From Thermoanaerobaculia bacterium (lineage in GTDB: Bacteria; Acidobacteriota; Thermoanaerobaculia; Thermoanaerobaculales; Sulfomarinibacteraceae): a stretch of DNA of 64,000 bases. A program made the position numbers and the translations under genes. The stretch covers positions 124,001 to 188,000 of the forward strand of contig JAMOWA010000064.1 of the NCBI GenBank assembly GCA_027061805.1, written 5' to 3'. The stretch's first letter is position 1, and each line of letters begins with the position of its first letter. This document shows positions 37,706-48,126 of this stretch, piece after piece. The notes under the pieces were generated by a model, which was given only the letters and a program-made list of their open reading frames with translations, did not search any database and was not told the origin of the DNA.

Positions 37706-38905
37706 TCACCACCTCTTCCCCCTCCCCGGCGGCGGGTCGTAGGCGGGGATCCCCGTCAGGTACTGGCCCAGGATCAGCGTGTGGATGTCGTGGGTCCCCT
37801 CGTAGGTGTAGACCGTCTCGAGGTTCATGAGGTGGCGCATGATGGGGTACTCGGCCACGATGCCGTTGGCGCCGTGGATCTCCCGGGCCAGCCTCGCGCA
37901 CTCCCGCGCCACGTGGACGTTGTTGCGCTTGGCCATGGACACCGCCTGGGGGCTCGCGCGGCCCTCGTCCTTGAGCCTCCCGAGCCGGACGACCAGCAGC
38001 TGGCCCCTGACGATCTCCGAGTACATCCAGGCGAGCTTCTCCTGGACCAGCTGGTGGGCCGCGATGGGGCGGCCGCCGAACTGCACCCGGGCGCCCGCGT
38101 AGTCCAGGGCGGCCCCGAAGGTGGCCATGGCCGACCCCAGGGCGCCCCAGGCGATGCCGTAGCGGGCCTGGGTCAGGCAGGCCAGCGCGTTCTTGAGCCC
38201 CGTGGTCCCCGGGAGGACGACCTCCTCCGGCAGGCGGCAGTCCTCGAAGACGAGCTGCGAGGTGACGGAGGCGCGGAGGGAGTACTTCCCGTGGTGGTCC
38301 ACCGTGGAGAAGCCGGGCGTGCCCCGCTCCACCAGGAAGCCCCGGATCCCCTCCTCCGTGCGGGCCCACACCACCGCCACGTCGGCGATGGAGCCGTTGG
38401 TGATCCAGGCCTTCTCGCCGTCGAGCACCCACTCCGCACCGTCCCGGACGGCCCGGGTCCGCATGCCGGCCGGGTTGGAGCCGAAGTCGGGCTCGGTGAG
38501 CCCGAAGCACCCGATGGCCTCGCCCCGGCCCAGCGCCGGGATCCAGCGCTCCTTCTGGGCCTCCGAGCCCCACTGCAGGATGGGGTACATCACCAGGGCC
38601 GACTGCACCGAGGCGAAGGACCGGAGGCCCGAGTCGCCCCGCTCCAGCTCCTGGTTGATGAGCCCGTAGGCCACGGAGTTCAGGCCGGGGAGGCCGTACT
38701 CGGTGTAGCTCGCACCCAGGAAGCCCAGCTCCCCCATCTCCGGCACCAGGTGCGCCGGGAAGGTCCCCTCCAGGGCCCAGTCCTCGATGTGGGGCATCAC
38801 CCGTCCGGCCACCCAGCGCCGCACCGTGTCCCGGACCATCCGCTCCTCGTCGGTGAGCAGCTCGTCCAGGAGGTAGAGGTCCTTCTCGTCCAGGATCGTC
38901 GTCAT
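37706..38905 (-). CDS. gcdH: Acyl-CoA dehydrogenase, glutaryl-CoA dehydrogenase type
   Basis: FAD-dependent enzyme of 399 residues. Glutaryl-CoA dehydrogenase converts glutaryl-CoA to crotonyl-CoA and CO2 in lysine/tryptophan breakdown. It has GCFGLTEPDFGSNPAGMRTRA and KAWITNGSIADVAVVWAR (FAD and substrate loops), GGRPIAAHQLVQEKLA, and the catalytic Glu in ETVYTYEGTHDIHTLILGQ, whose THDIH context is typical of this subfamily. ATG 38905 was chosen over a longer frame. It is the last gene of the minus-strand run, 81 bases after rarA. Family firm; exact substrate likely. Confidence 0.85.
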   Translation of the reverse strand: MTTILDEKDLYLLDELLTDEERMVRDTVRRWVAGRVMPHIEDWALEGTFPAHLVPEMGELGFLGASYTEYGLPGLNSVAYGLINQELERGDSGLRSFASVQSALVMYPILQWGSEAQKERWIPALGRGEAIGCFGLTEPDFGSNPAGMRTRAVRDGAEWVLDGEKAWITNGSIADVAVVWARTEEGIRGFLVERGTPGFSTVDHHGKYSLRASVTSQLVFEDCRLPEEVVLPGTTGLKNALACLTQARYGIAWGALGSAMATFGAALDYAGARVQFGGRPIAAHQLVQEKLAWMYSEIVRGQLLVVRLGRLKDEGRASPQAVSMAKRNNVHVARECARLAREIHGANGIVAEYPIMRHLMNLETVYTYEGTHDIHTLILGQYLTGIPAYDPPPGRGKRW

Positions 38906-38986
38906 GGCAGCCCCCAGTCCCGGCACCGGTCCGCCGGGAGGCACATTCTGGCACAGCGTGGGACCACCGGGGTCCGCTGCGGACCC

Positions 38987-40291
38987 TCAGGTCTTCTTCC
39001 GCCGCCTCGCGATGTCCTGCAGCCTCTCGCGGATGCGGGCCTCCCAGCCCTCGGCCGTGGGGCGGAAGAAGCGGACGCCCCGCAGCTCCGTGGGGAGGCA
39101 CTCCATGTCGGCCACCCTGCCCGGCTCGTCGTGGGCGTAGCGGTAGCCCTCGCCGTAACCGTGGTCGCGCATGAGCTTCGTGGGCGCGTTGCGGAGCTGG
39201 AGTGGAACGGGCAGCGCGGGGTGCTCCGCCACGGCGCGCCTCGCGGACTTCCACGCGGTGTAGAGGGCGTTGGAACGGGGTGCCAGGCAGAGGTAGACCG
39301 TGGCCTGGGCCAGGGCCAGCTCGCACTCGGGGATCCCCACGTGTTCCACGGCGTGGGCCGCGGCCGCCGCCTGCTCCAGGGCGCGGGGATCGGCCATGCC
39401 CACGTCCTCCGAGGCGACGCGAAGCAGGCGCCGGGCCACGTAGCGCGGGTCGGCGCCGCCTTCGAGCAGGCGGGCCAGCCAGTAGAGGGAGGCGTCCACG
39501 TCGGAGTTCCGGATGGACTTGTGCAGGGCGGAGATGAGGTTGAAGTGCTCCTCACCACCCCTGTCGTAGGCGGCCAGGGCCTTCTGGACCACGCGCTCCA
39601 CCAGCGCCCGGTCCAGGGGGACCTCCTCGTCCACGGCAGCGCCCACGGCCATCTCCAGGTGGTTCAGGGCCTGGCGGGCGTCCCCTCCCGAGAGGGCGGC
39701 CAGGGCCTCCAGGGCCTCCTCCTCCACCCGGAGGTCCAGCGCGCCCAGCCCCCGCTCGCTGTCGGCCAGGGCCCGCTCCAGGAGCGTGCGGATCTCCTCG
39801 CGGCCGAGCGGCTCCAGGATGTAGACCTCCAGCCGGGAGAGCAGAGCCCGGTTCAGCTCGAACGAGGGGTTCTCGGTGGTGGCCCCCACGAGCACGATGT
39901 CCCCCGACTCCACGTAGGGCAGGAAGGCGTCCTGCTGGGCCTTGTTGAAGCGGTGGATCTCGTCCACGAAGAGCACCGTGCGGCGCCCGGTGGCCTGCCG
40001 GAGGGCCTGGGCCTCGGCCATGACGGCCCGGGCCTCCCTGACGCCCGAGAGCACGGCCGAGAACGAGATCACCTGCGCGTCCACGGCAGCGGCGGCCAGC
40101 CGGGCCAGGGTGGTCTTGCCGCTGCCCGGCGGGCCCCACAGCACCATGGAGACCAGCTCGCCCCGGCCCACCATCCGCCGGATGACGCCGTCCTCCCCCA
40201 CCAGGGCCTCCTGGCCCACCATCTCCTCGAGGGAGCGGGGCCGCATCCGGTCCGCCAGGGGGGTCCCCGCCGCGTCTCCCGGGCCGCTCAC
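38987..40291 (-). CDS. rarA: Replication-associated recombination protein RarA (MgsA)
   Basis: AAA+ clamp-loader-like ATPase that acts at stalled forks and binds SSB. The 434-residue product starts at GTG 40291, overlapping the aldolase stop by four bases. Walker A GPPGSGKT (53-60), Walker B VLFVDEIHRF (DE at 110-111), sensor 1 GATTENPSFELN, arginine-bearing SRLEVYILEPL, sensor 2 GGDARQALNHLE, and the C-terminal tetramerisation region (HKSIRNSDVDASLYWLARLLEGGADP; LRNAPTKLM) are all present. Length matches the family. Confidence 0.95.
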   Translation of the reverse strand: MSGPGDAAGTPLADRMRPRSLEEMVGQEALVGEDGVIRRMVGRGELVSMVLWGPPGSGKTTLARLAAAAVDAQVISFSAVLSGVREARAVMAEAQALRQATGRRTVLFVDEIHRFNKAQQDAFLPYVESGDIVLVGATTENPSFELNRALLSRLEVYILEPLGREEIRTLLERALADSERGLGALDLRVEEEALEALAALSGGDARQALNHLEMAVGAAVDEEVPLDRALVERVVQKALAAYDRGGEEHFNLISALHKSIRNSDVDASLYWLARLLEGGADPRYVARRLLRVASEDVGMADPRALEQAAAAAHAVEHVGIPECELALAQATVYLCLAPRSNALYTAWKSARRAVAEHPALPVPLQLRNAPTKLMRDHGYGEGYRYAHDEPGRVADMECLPTELRGVRFFRPTAEGWEARIRERLQDIARRRKKT

Positions 40292-40854
40292 CGCTTCAGC
40301 TCCAGCGTGAGATCCGCAAGCCGCTCCAGGAGCAGCATCCTGAACAGGGCCTCCGCGAGGTCCCGGCCCGTGGTGACCGCGCCGTGGGCCTCCAGCACGC
40401 AGGCCGGCATGACCCCCAGCACCCCGGCCGCACCTTCGGCCAGCTCGTGGGAACCGGGGGGCAGGACGCCCACCCACCCCACCCCCCCCAGGACCTCCCG
40501 GCCCTCGGCGAGGAGGTCCCAGCGGGGCATCCGGCCCCGCGCGGCGAGGGCAAGCACCCGGGGCGGGTGGGCGTGGACGACCGCCCGCACCTCCGGGAGC
40601 CTCCGGTAGACCTCCAGGTGGAGCTCCGCCTCGGTGGAGGCCTCCGGAGGCAGCACACCCCCGGGCCAGGCCACGGCCACAAGGTCCACCGGCCGGAGCC
40701 GCCCCTTGTCGGCGCCCCTTGGTGTCAGCAGCAGCTCATCGTCCAGCCGGACCGAGAGGTTCCCCTCCCCGGGAAGGATCAGGCCCGCACCCGCCAGCCG
40801 CGCCCCCGCGGCCACCAGGTCGAGGCGTGCCCTCCGGGCCACCGGGACCGTCAT
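40288..40854 (-). CDS. Class II aldolase/adducin-family protein
   Basis: 188 residues of the FucA/AraD fold, a zinc-dependent aldolase, epimerase or dehydratase family. Zinc ligands are visible in VVHAHPPRVLALA (His pair) and VLEAHGAVTTGRDLAEAL (third His), with GEGNLSVRLDDELLLTPRGADKG for phosphate or substrate binding and the TEAELHLEVYRRLPEVRA catalytic Glu region. The substrate (fuculose-, ribulose- or methylthioribulose-phosphate types) cannot be decided from sequence. Overlaps neighbours by four bases on both sides. Confidence 0.85.
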   Translation of the reverse strand: MTVPVARRARLDLVAAGARLAGAGLILPGEGNLSVRLDDELLLTPRGADKGRLRPVDLVAVAWPGGVLPPEASTEAELHLEVYRRLPEVRAVVHAHPPRVLALAARGRMPRWDLLAEGREVLGGVGWVGVLPPGSHELAEGAAGVLGVMPACVLEAHGAVTTGRDLAEALFRMLLLERLADLTLELKR

Positions 40855-41144
40855 GACGCTCCGGAACCGTCGCCCTTCCCCGCCCCGTCCCGGCACTCCG
40901 GGCTGCAGTAGGAGGCGTCACCGGAGGTGAGGGCCCGGCTCGCGGGGACCAGGGTGCCGCACCGCGCGCAGGGCAGGAGGCGCTCCTGCTCCCCGCCGCC
41001 CGTCGCGGCCCGCCGGCGGGAGCCCCGTCCCGCGAGCCCCTCCTCCGTGATCTCCCGGGACCGCTGCTCCAGGCGCCTGCCCACGATGTTCAGCACCCTC
41101 CACACCAGGTAGAGGACGAGGACGAGGACCAGGAGACGGCGCAC
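40851..41144 (-). CDS. Small membrane protein with C-terminal zinc-ribbon-like motif
   Basis: 97 residues. One N-terminal membrane helix (LLVLVLVLYLVWRVLNIV), a basic linker, and a four-cysteine motif CARCGTLVPAS...YCSPEC that should bind zinc, like short PP0621-type proteins. Function unknown. It sits between the TPR gene (five bases apart) and the aldolase gene (ATGA overlap) in the minus-strand run. Confidence 0.75.
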   Translation of the reverse strand: MRRLLVLVLVLYLVWRVLNIVGRRLEQRSREITEEGLAGRGSRRRAATGGGEQERLLPCARCGTLVPASRALTSGDASYCSPECRDGAGKGDGSGAS

Positions 41145-41148
41145 GCCC

Positions 41149-41781
41149 TCAGCCCCTGATCTCGCGCTCCAGGGCGGTGAGGTCCGGGATCTGCGGATTG
41201 TCCTTCCTCATGGCCTTGAGCTGCTCCAGCGCCGTCAGGGCCTCGTCGTGACGGTGCAGGTCGAAATTGAGCACGACGATGCGGTTGTAGAGCGCCTGCC
41301 AGTGCCCGGGATCCATCTTCAGGACCCGGTCCAGCATGGCCAGCGCCTCCTCGCCCCTTCCCTGGTTCCTCAGCGTCACCGCAAGGTCCGTCAGGACGTT
41401 CACGTCGTCCGGACGGACCTCCAGCGCCTTGCGGTACCAGGTCTCCGCCTCGGGCCACCTGGAGTGGTCGAAGTACACGTTGCCGAGGCCCGCGAGGACG
41501 TCGAAGTTCTTCGGGTCGTCCACCAGCATGGACTGGAGCGCCCTGACCTGGTCCAGGAACTCCTGGTCGGCCGCGGGTGCCGCCCCCTCGCCGATGGGCG
41601 GGTGCCCGGGAGGCATGGCCTCCTGTCCCGCCATCGCGGCCATGGCCCGGGCCGGAGGCACCGTCTGGAAGCGCTCGGCCAGGACGTAGCCCACCGCCAG
41701 CCCCACGATGGCGCCGACGAAGATGTAGAAGAATCGCTCCACGTGCTGCACGAAACCCCCCGGGGGATCCCTCCCCCTCAT
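41149..41781 (-). CDS. Membrane-anchored TPR protein
   Basis: 210 residues. A membrane helix near residues 18-36 (FFYIFVGAIVGLAVGYVLA) is followed by a loop and then about three tetratricopeptide repeats (NFDVLAGLGNVYFDHSRWPEAETWYRKAL; VNVLTDLAVTLRNQGRGEEALAMLDRVL; WQALYNRIVVLNFDLHRHDEALTALEQL). It resembles the periplasmic TPR half of CcmH/NrfG-type assembly proteins, but no cytochrome maturation genes are nearby, so only protein-protein interaction is inferred. Start uncertain: GTG codons shortly after 41781 would also retain the helix. Confidence 0.78.
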   Translation of the reverse strand: MRGRDPPGGFVQHVERFFYIFVGAIVGLAVGYVLAERFQTVPPARAMAAMAGQEAMPPGHPPIGEGAAPAADQEFLDQVRALQSMLVDDPKNFDVLAGLGNVYFDHSRWPEAETWYRKALEVRPDDVNVLTDLAVTLRNQGRGEEALAMLDRVLKMDPGHWQALYNRIVVLNFDLHRHDEALTALEQLKAMRKDNPQIPDLTALEREIRG

Positions 41782-41814
41782 CTGCGTGGTGTGACCCGGG
41801 GGCGGCCCCGGAAC

Positions 41815-42615
41815 TCAGCGCTCAGGATACCCCGTTTCCTCCCCGGTGTCCCCGGTGTCCTCGATCCGCTCCGCCACCCAGGTACCCCCGCTGGGGATCC
41901 CGGCCGAGAGGTGGGTGCCCTCCCAGGTCCCCTCCAGACGGGAGGGGCGGCCCCGCTTGAGCTCGCCGTAGTACACGGCCATGAACCCCAGCTGGGAGTC
42001 CACCCGCTCCAGCCGGACCTTGCCGGCCACGAATGTGCCCCGAAGGGAGCCGAACCAGCCGCCCTCCAGGACGTACGTCCCCTGGAGCAGCGTCCCGTCG
42101 AGCTCCAGCGCCATCTCGCCCTTCTGGCCGCCGGGCTCCATGACCAGCGTCCAGCGGCCCGACAGCGGGTCCTCCTCCGTCTTCCCCCCGCCCTCGAGCC
42201 GGGCGAGCTCCACCTGGAGGGTACCCAGCCGTTCGCGCGCCGCCGCGATGGTCCCCCGCAGCTGCTGGCAGGCGAAGAGGCGCATGAGGAGGTCGCCCTC
42301 GGCCTGCCGCAGGTCATCGTCGCGCAGCCTCAGGCTCTCCGCCGACTCGCCGTCCTTCTGGGCTCGCAGCAGGTCCGCCGCCAGCCGGTCGACCCTGCTC
42401 CAGGCCTCCCTCAGGTCCGCCTGCTGCTGCTCGAGGTCGGTGATGGCCCGGTCGAGGAGCTGCTGCTGCACCGCCACCTGGCCCCTGAGGACCTGGACCA
42501 GCGAACCGGAGGCCCATGCGGCGGACGCGAAGGCCAGCACCAGCGCACACACCGTGACGATCACCGCTGCCGCAGCAGTCCCCCGGTGACCCGGGACTCC
42601 GGGCCGGAACGGCAT
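41815..42615 (-). CDS. Exported coiled-coil protein of unknown function
   Basis: 266 residues. N-terminal hydrophobic segment (AAAAVIVTVCALVLAFASAAWA) acts as signal or anchor. Residues 40-135 form a long coiled coil rich in Gln/Leu/Arg (QVAVQQQLLDRAITDLEQQQ). The C-terminal 120 residues are a beta-rich module (SGRWTLVMEPGGQKGEMALELDG ... LQGTYVLEGGWFGSLRGTFVAGKVRLERVDSQLGF) that looks like a lipocalin-like or 'avidin-like' repeat. No family recognised. Starts 16 bases after the carD stop, so likely co-transcribed. Confidence 0.7.
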   Translation of the reverse strand: MPFRPGVPGHRGTAAAAVIVTVCALVLAFASAAWASGSLVQVLRGQVAVQQQLLDRAITDLEQQQADLREAWSRVDRLAADLLRAQKDGESAESLRLRDDDLRQAEGDLLMRLFACQQLRGTIAAARERLGTLQVELARLEGGGKTEEDPLSGRWTLVMEPGGQKGEMALELDGTLLQGTYVLEGGWFGSLRGTFVAGKVRLERVDSQLGFMAVYYGELKRGRPSRLEGTWEGTHLSAGIPSGGTWVAERIEDTGDTGEETGYPER

Positions 42616-42631
42616 CACCAGGCCCCCGGTC

Positions 42632-43159
42632 CTACTCGTCCTCGTCGTCGAGGATGTTGCCGGCCCGCTCCCGGATGATCCCGTCCACCTCCTGGCTGAC
42701 CTCGTCCACATCCCGTCCCTCCACCTCGGCGACCTCGTAGACCAGGAGCTGCCGGGCGTGATCGAACATCTTGCGTTCCCGGAACGACAGCGTCTTGCGC
42801 GAGGCCACCTCGGCCAGGCACAGGAGGACATCCACGATCTCGTTGAGGTCGCCCGTCTTGATGCGATCCAGGTTGGCCCTGTACCGGTCCTTCCAGTCGT
42901 GCTCGTCCTGGCCCCCGGAGTCCCGGAGGCGGGCCATCACGGCGGCCACCTCCCCCGCGTCGGACAGCCGGCGGAGCCCCACCCTGTCGGAGTTCTTCAC
43001 GGGCACCATCACCTTGGAGTTGGTGCTGAGCAGCCGGAGGTGGTAGCAGCGGAACATCTGCCCGGCCAGCTCCTCCTCCCCCACCTCCTCCACCACCGTC
43101 ACCCCCTGGCTGGGGTAGACCAACTTGTCGCCAACCTGGAACTCCACATTGCCTCCCAC
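42632..43159 (-). CDS. carD: CarD-family transcriptional regulator
   Basis: CarD binds the RNA polymerase beta subunit through an N-terminal Tudor-like domain and stabilises open promoter complexes. The 175-residue product has the CarD/TRCF RID opening FQVGDKLVYPSQGVTVVEEV, the NSKVMVPVKNSDRVGLRRLSD segment and the helical C-terminal domain (LSFRERKMFDHARQLLVYEVAEVEG). Starts at GTG 43159 with GGGGAG upstream; GTG 43147 is an alternative. Its presence fits phyla such as Acidobacteriota, Deltaproteobacteria, Actinobacteria and Thermus. Confidence 0.92.
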   Translation of the reverse strand: MGGNVEFQVGDKLVYPSQGVTVVEEVGEEELAGQMFRCYHLRLLSTNSKVMVPVKNSDRVGLRRLSDAGEVAAVMARLRDSGGQDEHDWKDRYRANLDRIKTGDLNEIVDVLLCLAEVASRKTLSFRERKMFDHARQLLVYEVAEVEGRDVDEVSQEVDGIIRERAGNILDDEDE

Positions 43160-43196
43160 GTGTGACTCCCCATTCTAGCACTGCCGGGGGGCTGGA

Positions 43197-44594
43197 TCAG
43201 GGAAGCACCTTGGAGGGATTGAGGATGCCGAGCGGGTCCAGCGCCACCTTGAGGCTCCGGAGGACCTCCAGCTCCCGCGGCCCCACCCCGATGGGAAGGT
43301 AGCGGCGCTGGGTGTAGCCCACCCCGTGCTCGCCGGTGATGGTCCCGCCGAGCGACACGGTCAGGCGGAAGATCTCCTCGATGACCCCGGGAAGCTCCTC
43401 GTGCCACACCCGGTCGGAGGCGCCCATCCGCAGGATGTTCACGTGGATGTTGCCGTCGCCGGCGTGCCCGTAGCAGAGGGTGGTGATCCCGTGCCGGCCC
43501 GCGATCTCCTTGACCCCCTCCACCAGCTCGACGATGCGGGAGCGCGGCACCACGCAGTCCTCCTCCTTGTAGGTGGAAAGGCCCTTGACGGCCTCCCCGG
43601 TGGCGCGCCGCAGTGCCCAGAGCTCCTCGGTCTGCCTCGGGTTCTGCGCCACCAGGACCTCCGAGGCCCGCCCCGCCTCCAGCACACCGCCCACCCTCAG
43701 CAGCCGGGTCTCCACCTCGGCCTCCTCCATCCCGTCCACCTCCAGGAACACGTAGGCCTCCGCCCCGGGTGCGGGCAGCGGCCGCGAGAGGTGCTCCGCC
43801 GCCGCGGCCAGAGCCGCCCCTTCCAGGAACTCGCACACCGAGGGGGTCACCTCGCGGAACACGCCCAGCACGGCCTCCAGCCCGTCCCGCATGGTGGCAA
43901 AGGCCGCCAGCAGAAGCGCCCGGGCCGGCGGGTACGGCACGAGGCGCAGCGTGGCCTCCGTGATCACGCCGAGGGTCCCCTCCGAGCCCACGAAGAGGCG
44001 CGTCAGGTCGTAGCCCGTCACGTCCTTGCGGCAGGCGCCGCCCGTCCGGATCACGGAGCCGTCGGCCAGGACCACCTCCAGCCCCAGCACCCAGTCCGCG
44101 GTCACGCCGTACTTCACCGCCCGGGGACCCCCGGCGTTCTCGGCCAGGTTCCCGCCGAGGGTGCAGGACCCCCTGGAGGCCGGGTCCGGCGGGTAGAAGA
44201 GCCCCCTCGCCTCCACGGCCTCCTGCAGCACCTGGGTGATCACGCCGGGCTCCACCACCGCCACCATGTCCGCCTCGTCGATCTCCACGATGCGGTCCAG
44301 GCGGTCCAGCGCGAGCACCACCCCGCCCTCCACCGGGAGGGCGCCGCCCGAGAGCCCCGTCCCCCCGCCCCGCGGCGTCACGGGCACGCGGTGGCGGGAC
44401 GCCAGGCCCAGGAGCGTGGAGACCCCCTCCCTCGTTCGCGGCCGCACCACCACCTCCGGCGGGAAGAACAGGTCCTCCGTCTCGTCCCGGCCGAAGGGCT
44501 CCATGGCCTCGGGATCCACGATCAGCTCGCCGGGCGCGAAGGCCGCCTCCAGCTCCTCCAGGAAACCCGCGGGGATCGTCATGGGAGAGATCAT
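43197..44594 (-). CDS. FAD-binding oxidoreductase, GlcD/D-lactate dehydrogenase type
   Basis: 465-residue flavoprotein of the vanillyl-alcohol oxidase fold. PP-loop FAD-binding segment VTPRGGGTGLSGGALPVEGGVVL, the FYPPDPASRGSCTLGGNLAENAGG and KYGVTADWVLGLEVVLADG motifs of glycolate oxidase GlcD and D-2-hydroxyacid dehydrogenases, and the C-terminal FAD-oxidase domain with CYGHAGDGNIHVNIL and GEHGVGYTQRRYLPI. It probably oxidises a D-2-hydroxyacid such as glycolate or D-lactate. Partner glcE/glcF genes are absent. It begins the minus-strand run to gcdH, 37 bases before carD. A second in-frame ATG lies at 44582. Confidence 0.88.
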   Translation of the reverse strand: MISPMTIPAGFLEELEAAFAPGELIVDPEAMEPFGRDETEDLFFPPEVVVRPRTREGVSTLLGLASRHRVPVTPRGGGTGLSGGALPVEGGVVLALDRLDRIVEIDEADMVAVVEPGVITQVLQEAVEARGLFYPPDPASRGSCTLGGNLAENAGGPRAVKYGVTADWVLGLEVVLADGSVIRTGGACRKDVTGYDLTRLFVGSEGTLGVITEATLRLVPYPPARALLLAAFATMRDGLEAVLGVFREVTPSVCEFLEGAALAAAAEHLSRPLPAPGAEAYVFLEVDGMEEAEVETRLLRVGGVLEAGRASEVLVAQNPRQTEELWALRRATGEAVKGLSTYKEEDCVVPRSRIVELVEGVKEIAGRHGITTLCYGHAGDGNIHVNILRMGASDRVWHEELPGVIEEIFRLTVSLGGTITGEHGVGYTQRRYLPIGVGPRELEVLRSLKVALDPLGILNPSKVLP

Positions 44595-44601
44595 ACCGTT
44601 C

Positions 44602-46281
<1,680 letters not shown>

Positions 46282-46330
46282 CGGCCCGCCCGCGGCGCCC
46301 GGCGGAGCTCCACCCGGGGAACCTTTTCAC

Positions 46331-46353
46331 GCTCCGTTCGTAGAACGGAGCGA
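46331..46353 (+). promoter_or_regulatory. Perfect hairpin between ahcY and tolC operon
   Basis: CGCTCCGTTC-GTA-GAACGGAGCG: a 10-bp perfect inverted repeat with a 3-base loop, 49 bases after the ahcY stop and 28 before the next start. There is no T run after it (an AACCTTTTCA precedes it), so it is either a Rho-assisted/bidirectional terminator stem or an operator. Confidence 0.55.
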
Positions 46354-46380
46354 CTGCGAGACCTTCGGGAGGTATGAGCC

Positions 46381-48126
46381 GTGAAACGGTACCTGACCGC
46401 ATGCCTGATGCCCGCGCTGCTCCTGGCCGGAACCTCCCCGGTGGCGGCCCAGAGCCTGGAGACCTCGGCCCTGCCCATCGAGATCACGACCCCGGGCCAC
46501 GAGGACACGGACCAGCTGCGCCTCTCGCTGCGCGAGGCCTACCGGATCGCCCTCGAACGGAACCTGGACCTCCAGGTCGGGCGGTACGACCTCGCCGCAG
46601 CGGAGGCCTCCATCTTCGAGCAGACCGGGATCTTCGACCCCAACCTCCGGGCCAGCACCGGCGGCGACTGGGCCCGGTCCCCGGCCGCCACGCAGCTTGC
46701 CGGCGCCAAGGTGACCGAGGCCCGGAACACCCGCTTCGGGCTCGGCCTCGACTGGTTCCTGCCCTCCGGAACGAAGCTGGACGTGAGCGTGGACGCCACC
46801 CGGAGCGAGACCAACTCCCAGTTCTTCTACGTGAACCCCCGCTGGCAGACCGGCTTCAACCTGTCCCTCCAGCAGTCCCTGCTCCGGGGCTTCGGCACGC
46901 TGGTCAACCGCGCCCCCATCGTGATCGCCCGGAACCGCCGGGACCAGACCTCGGCCCAGTTCGCGGTCACCGTGATCGCCACGCTCCGCCGGGTCGAGGA
47001 GGCCTACTGGGACCTGGTGGCGGCCCGATGGGCCGTCAGGGTCCGCGAGCACTCCCTGACCCTCGCCGAGCGGCTTCTGGACGAGACCCGTGAACGCGTC
47101 AAGGTTGGCACCTCGGCTCCCATCGACCTCGTCCAGTCCGAGGCCACGGTGGCCGCCCGCCGCCAGGAGGTGATCGCCGCCCGGAACGCCGCGGACAACG
47201 CCGAGGATGCCCTCAAGGCCGTGCTGGGGTTCGACGAGCCCGACGAGTGGAACGTGAAGCTGGACACCTCCGAGGACCTGAAGGCCACCCCGCTGACCAC
47301 GAACCTCGAGGACGCCATCGCCACCGCCCTGAAGCAGCGCCCCGAGATCCACCAGGAGCTCCTGGCGCTGGCCACCCTCAGGCTGAACATCCAGGTGGCC
47401 CGCAACGACACCCTCCCCCGCCTGGACCTGCAGGCCAGGTACGGCTGGGGTGGCCTGGGCGGCAACGTCACGCTCAGGGATCCCGACACCGGGGAGATCA
47501 TCACCGTCATCCCCGGCGGCATCGACGACGCATTCCGCCAGATCCGGGACCGCGACTTCCCCACCTGGTCGGTGGGCCTGAATTTCATCATGCCCCTGGG
47601 GAACAACCAGGCCAGGGCACGCCTGGCCCAGCAGCGGTACGCCTTCCAGAAGGAGGAGACCCGCCTCCGGGCCCTCCAGCAGCAGATCATCCGCGAGGTC
47701 CGCGTGGCGGTCCGCGCCCTGGAGGACGGTGCCGCGAACATGGAGGCCGCCCACGCCGCCCGCATCGCCGCCGAGCGCAACGTGGAGGCCGAGGAGACCA
47801 AGTTCAAGAACGGCCTGACCACCAACTACCAGGTCACCAGGATCCAGGACGACCTGGCCCGGGCCCAGCTCACGGAGATCCAGGCCAATGTCCTGTATCG
47901 CAAGGCGGTGGTCGGCTACCTCGCTGCCACCGGAACCCTCCTGGACAGGGAGAAGGTGGCCATCGTGGACCCGGGTCAGCCGGACGTGCCCCACGACTTC
48001 TGGCGGGATGTGAGGTGGCTCCAGATGAGCGGTCCGGCCCACGGGAATCAACGACCCGAGGAGAACGTACCTGAGGTCATGACGGGCAGCGACCCGCAAC
48101 TGCAGGAAACGGAGGAGTCGTCATGA
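46381..48126 (+). CDS. TolC-family outer-membrane channel
   Basis: 581 residues with a cleavable signal peptide (LTACLMPALLLAGTSPVAAQ). Two OEP repeats: LSLREAYRIALERNLDLQVGRYD near 55-80 and the second after about residue 310 (QRPEIHQELLALATLRLNIQVARNDTLPRLDL), with long helical hairpins. No lipobox, unlike the NodT-type channel at 22.6 kb. Begins at GTG 46381 after GGGAGG. It is the first gene of a five-gene set that ends in a MacB-type ABC exporter, so it probably provides the outer-membrane exit. Confidence 0.9.
   Translation: MKRYLTACLMPALLLAGTSPVAAQSLETSALPIEITTPGHEDTDQLRLSLREAYRIALERNLDLQVGRYDLAAAEASIFEQTGIFDPNLRASTGGDWARSPAATQLAGAKVTEARNTRFGLGLDWFLPSGTKLDVSVDATRSETNSQFFYVNPRWQTGFNLSLQQSLLRGFGTLVNRAPIVIARNRRDQTSAQFAVTVIATLRRVEEAYWDLVAARWAVRVREHSLTLAERLLDETRERVKVGTSAPIDLVQSEATVAARRQEVIAARNAADNAEDALKAVLGFDEPDEWNVKLDTSEDLKATPLTTNLEDAIATALKQRPEIHQELLALATLRLNIQVARNDTLPRLDLQARYGWGGLGGNVTLRDPDTGEIITVIPGGIDDAFRQIRDRDFPTWSVGLNFIMPLGNNQARARLAQQRYAFQKEETRLRALQQQIIREVRVAVRALEDGAANMEAAHAARIAAERNVEAEETKFKNGLTTNYQVTRIQDDLARAQLTEIQANVLYRKAVVGYLAATGTLLDREKVAIVDPGQPDVPHDFWRDVRWLQMSGPAHGNQRPEENVPEVMTGSDPQLQETEESS

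Noticed and set aside
37451-40609. Plus-strand ORF of 1052 codons across gcdH and rarA
   Set aside because: Antisense shadow of two clear minus-strand genes; begins in the mosaic repeat.
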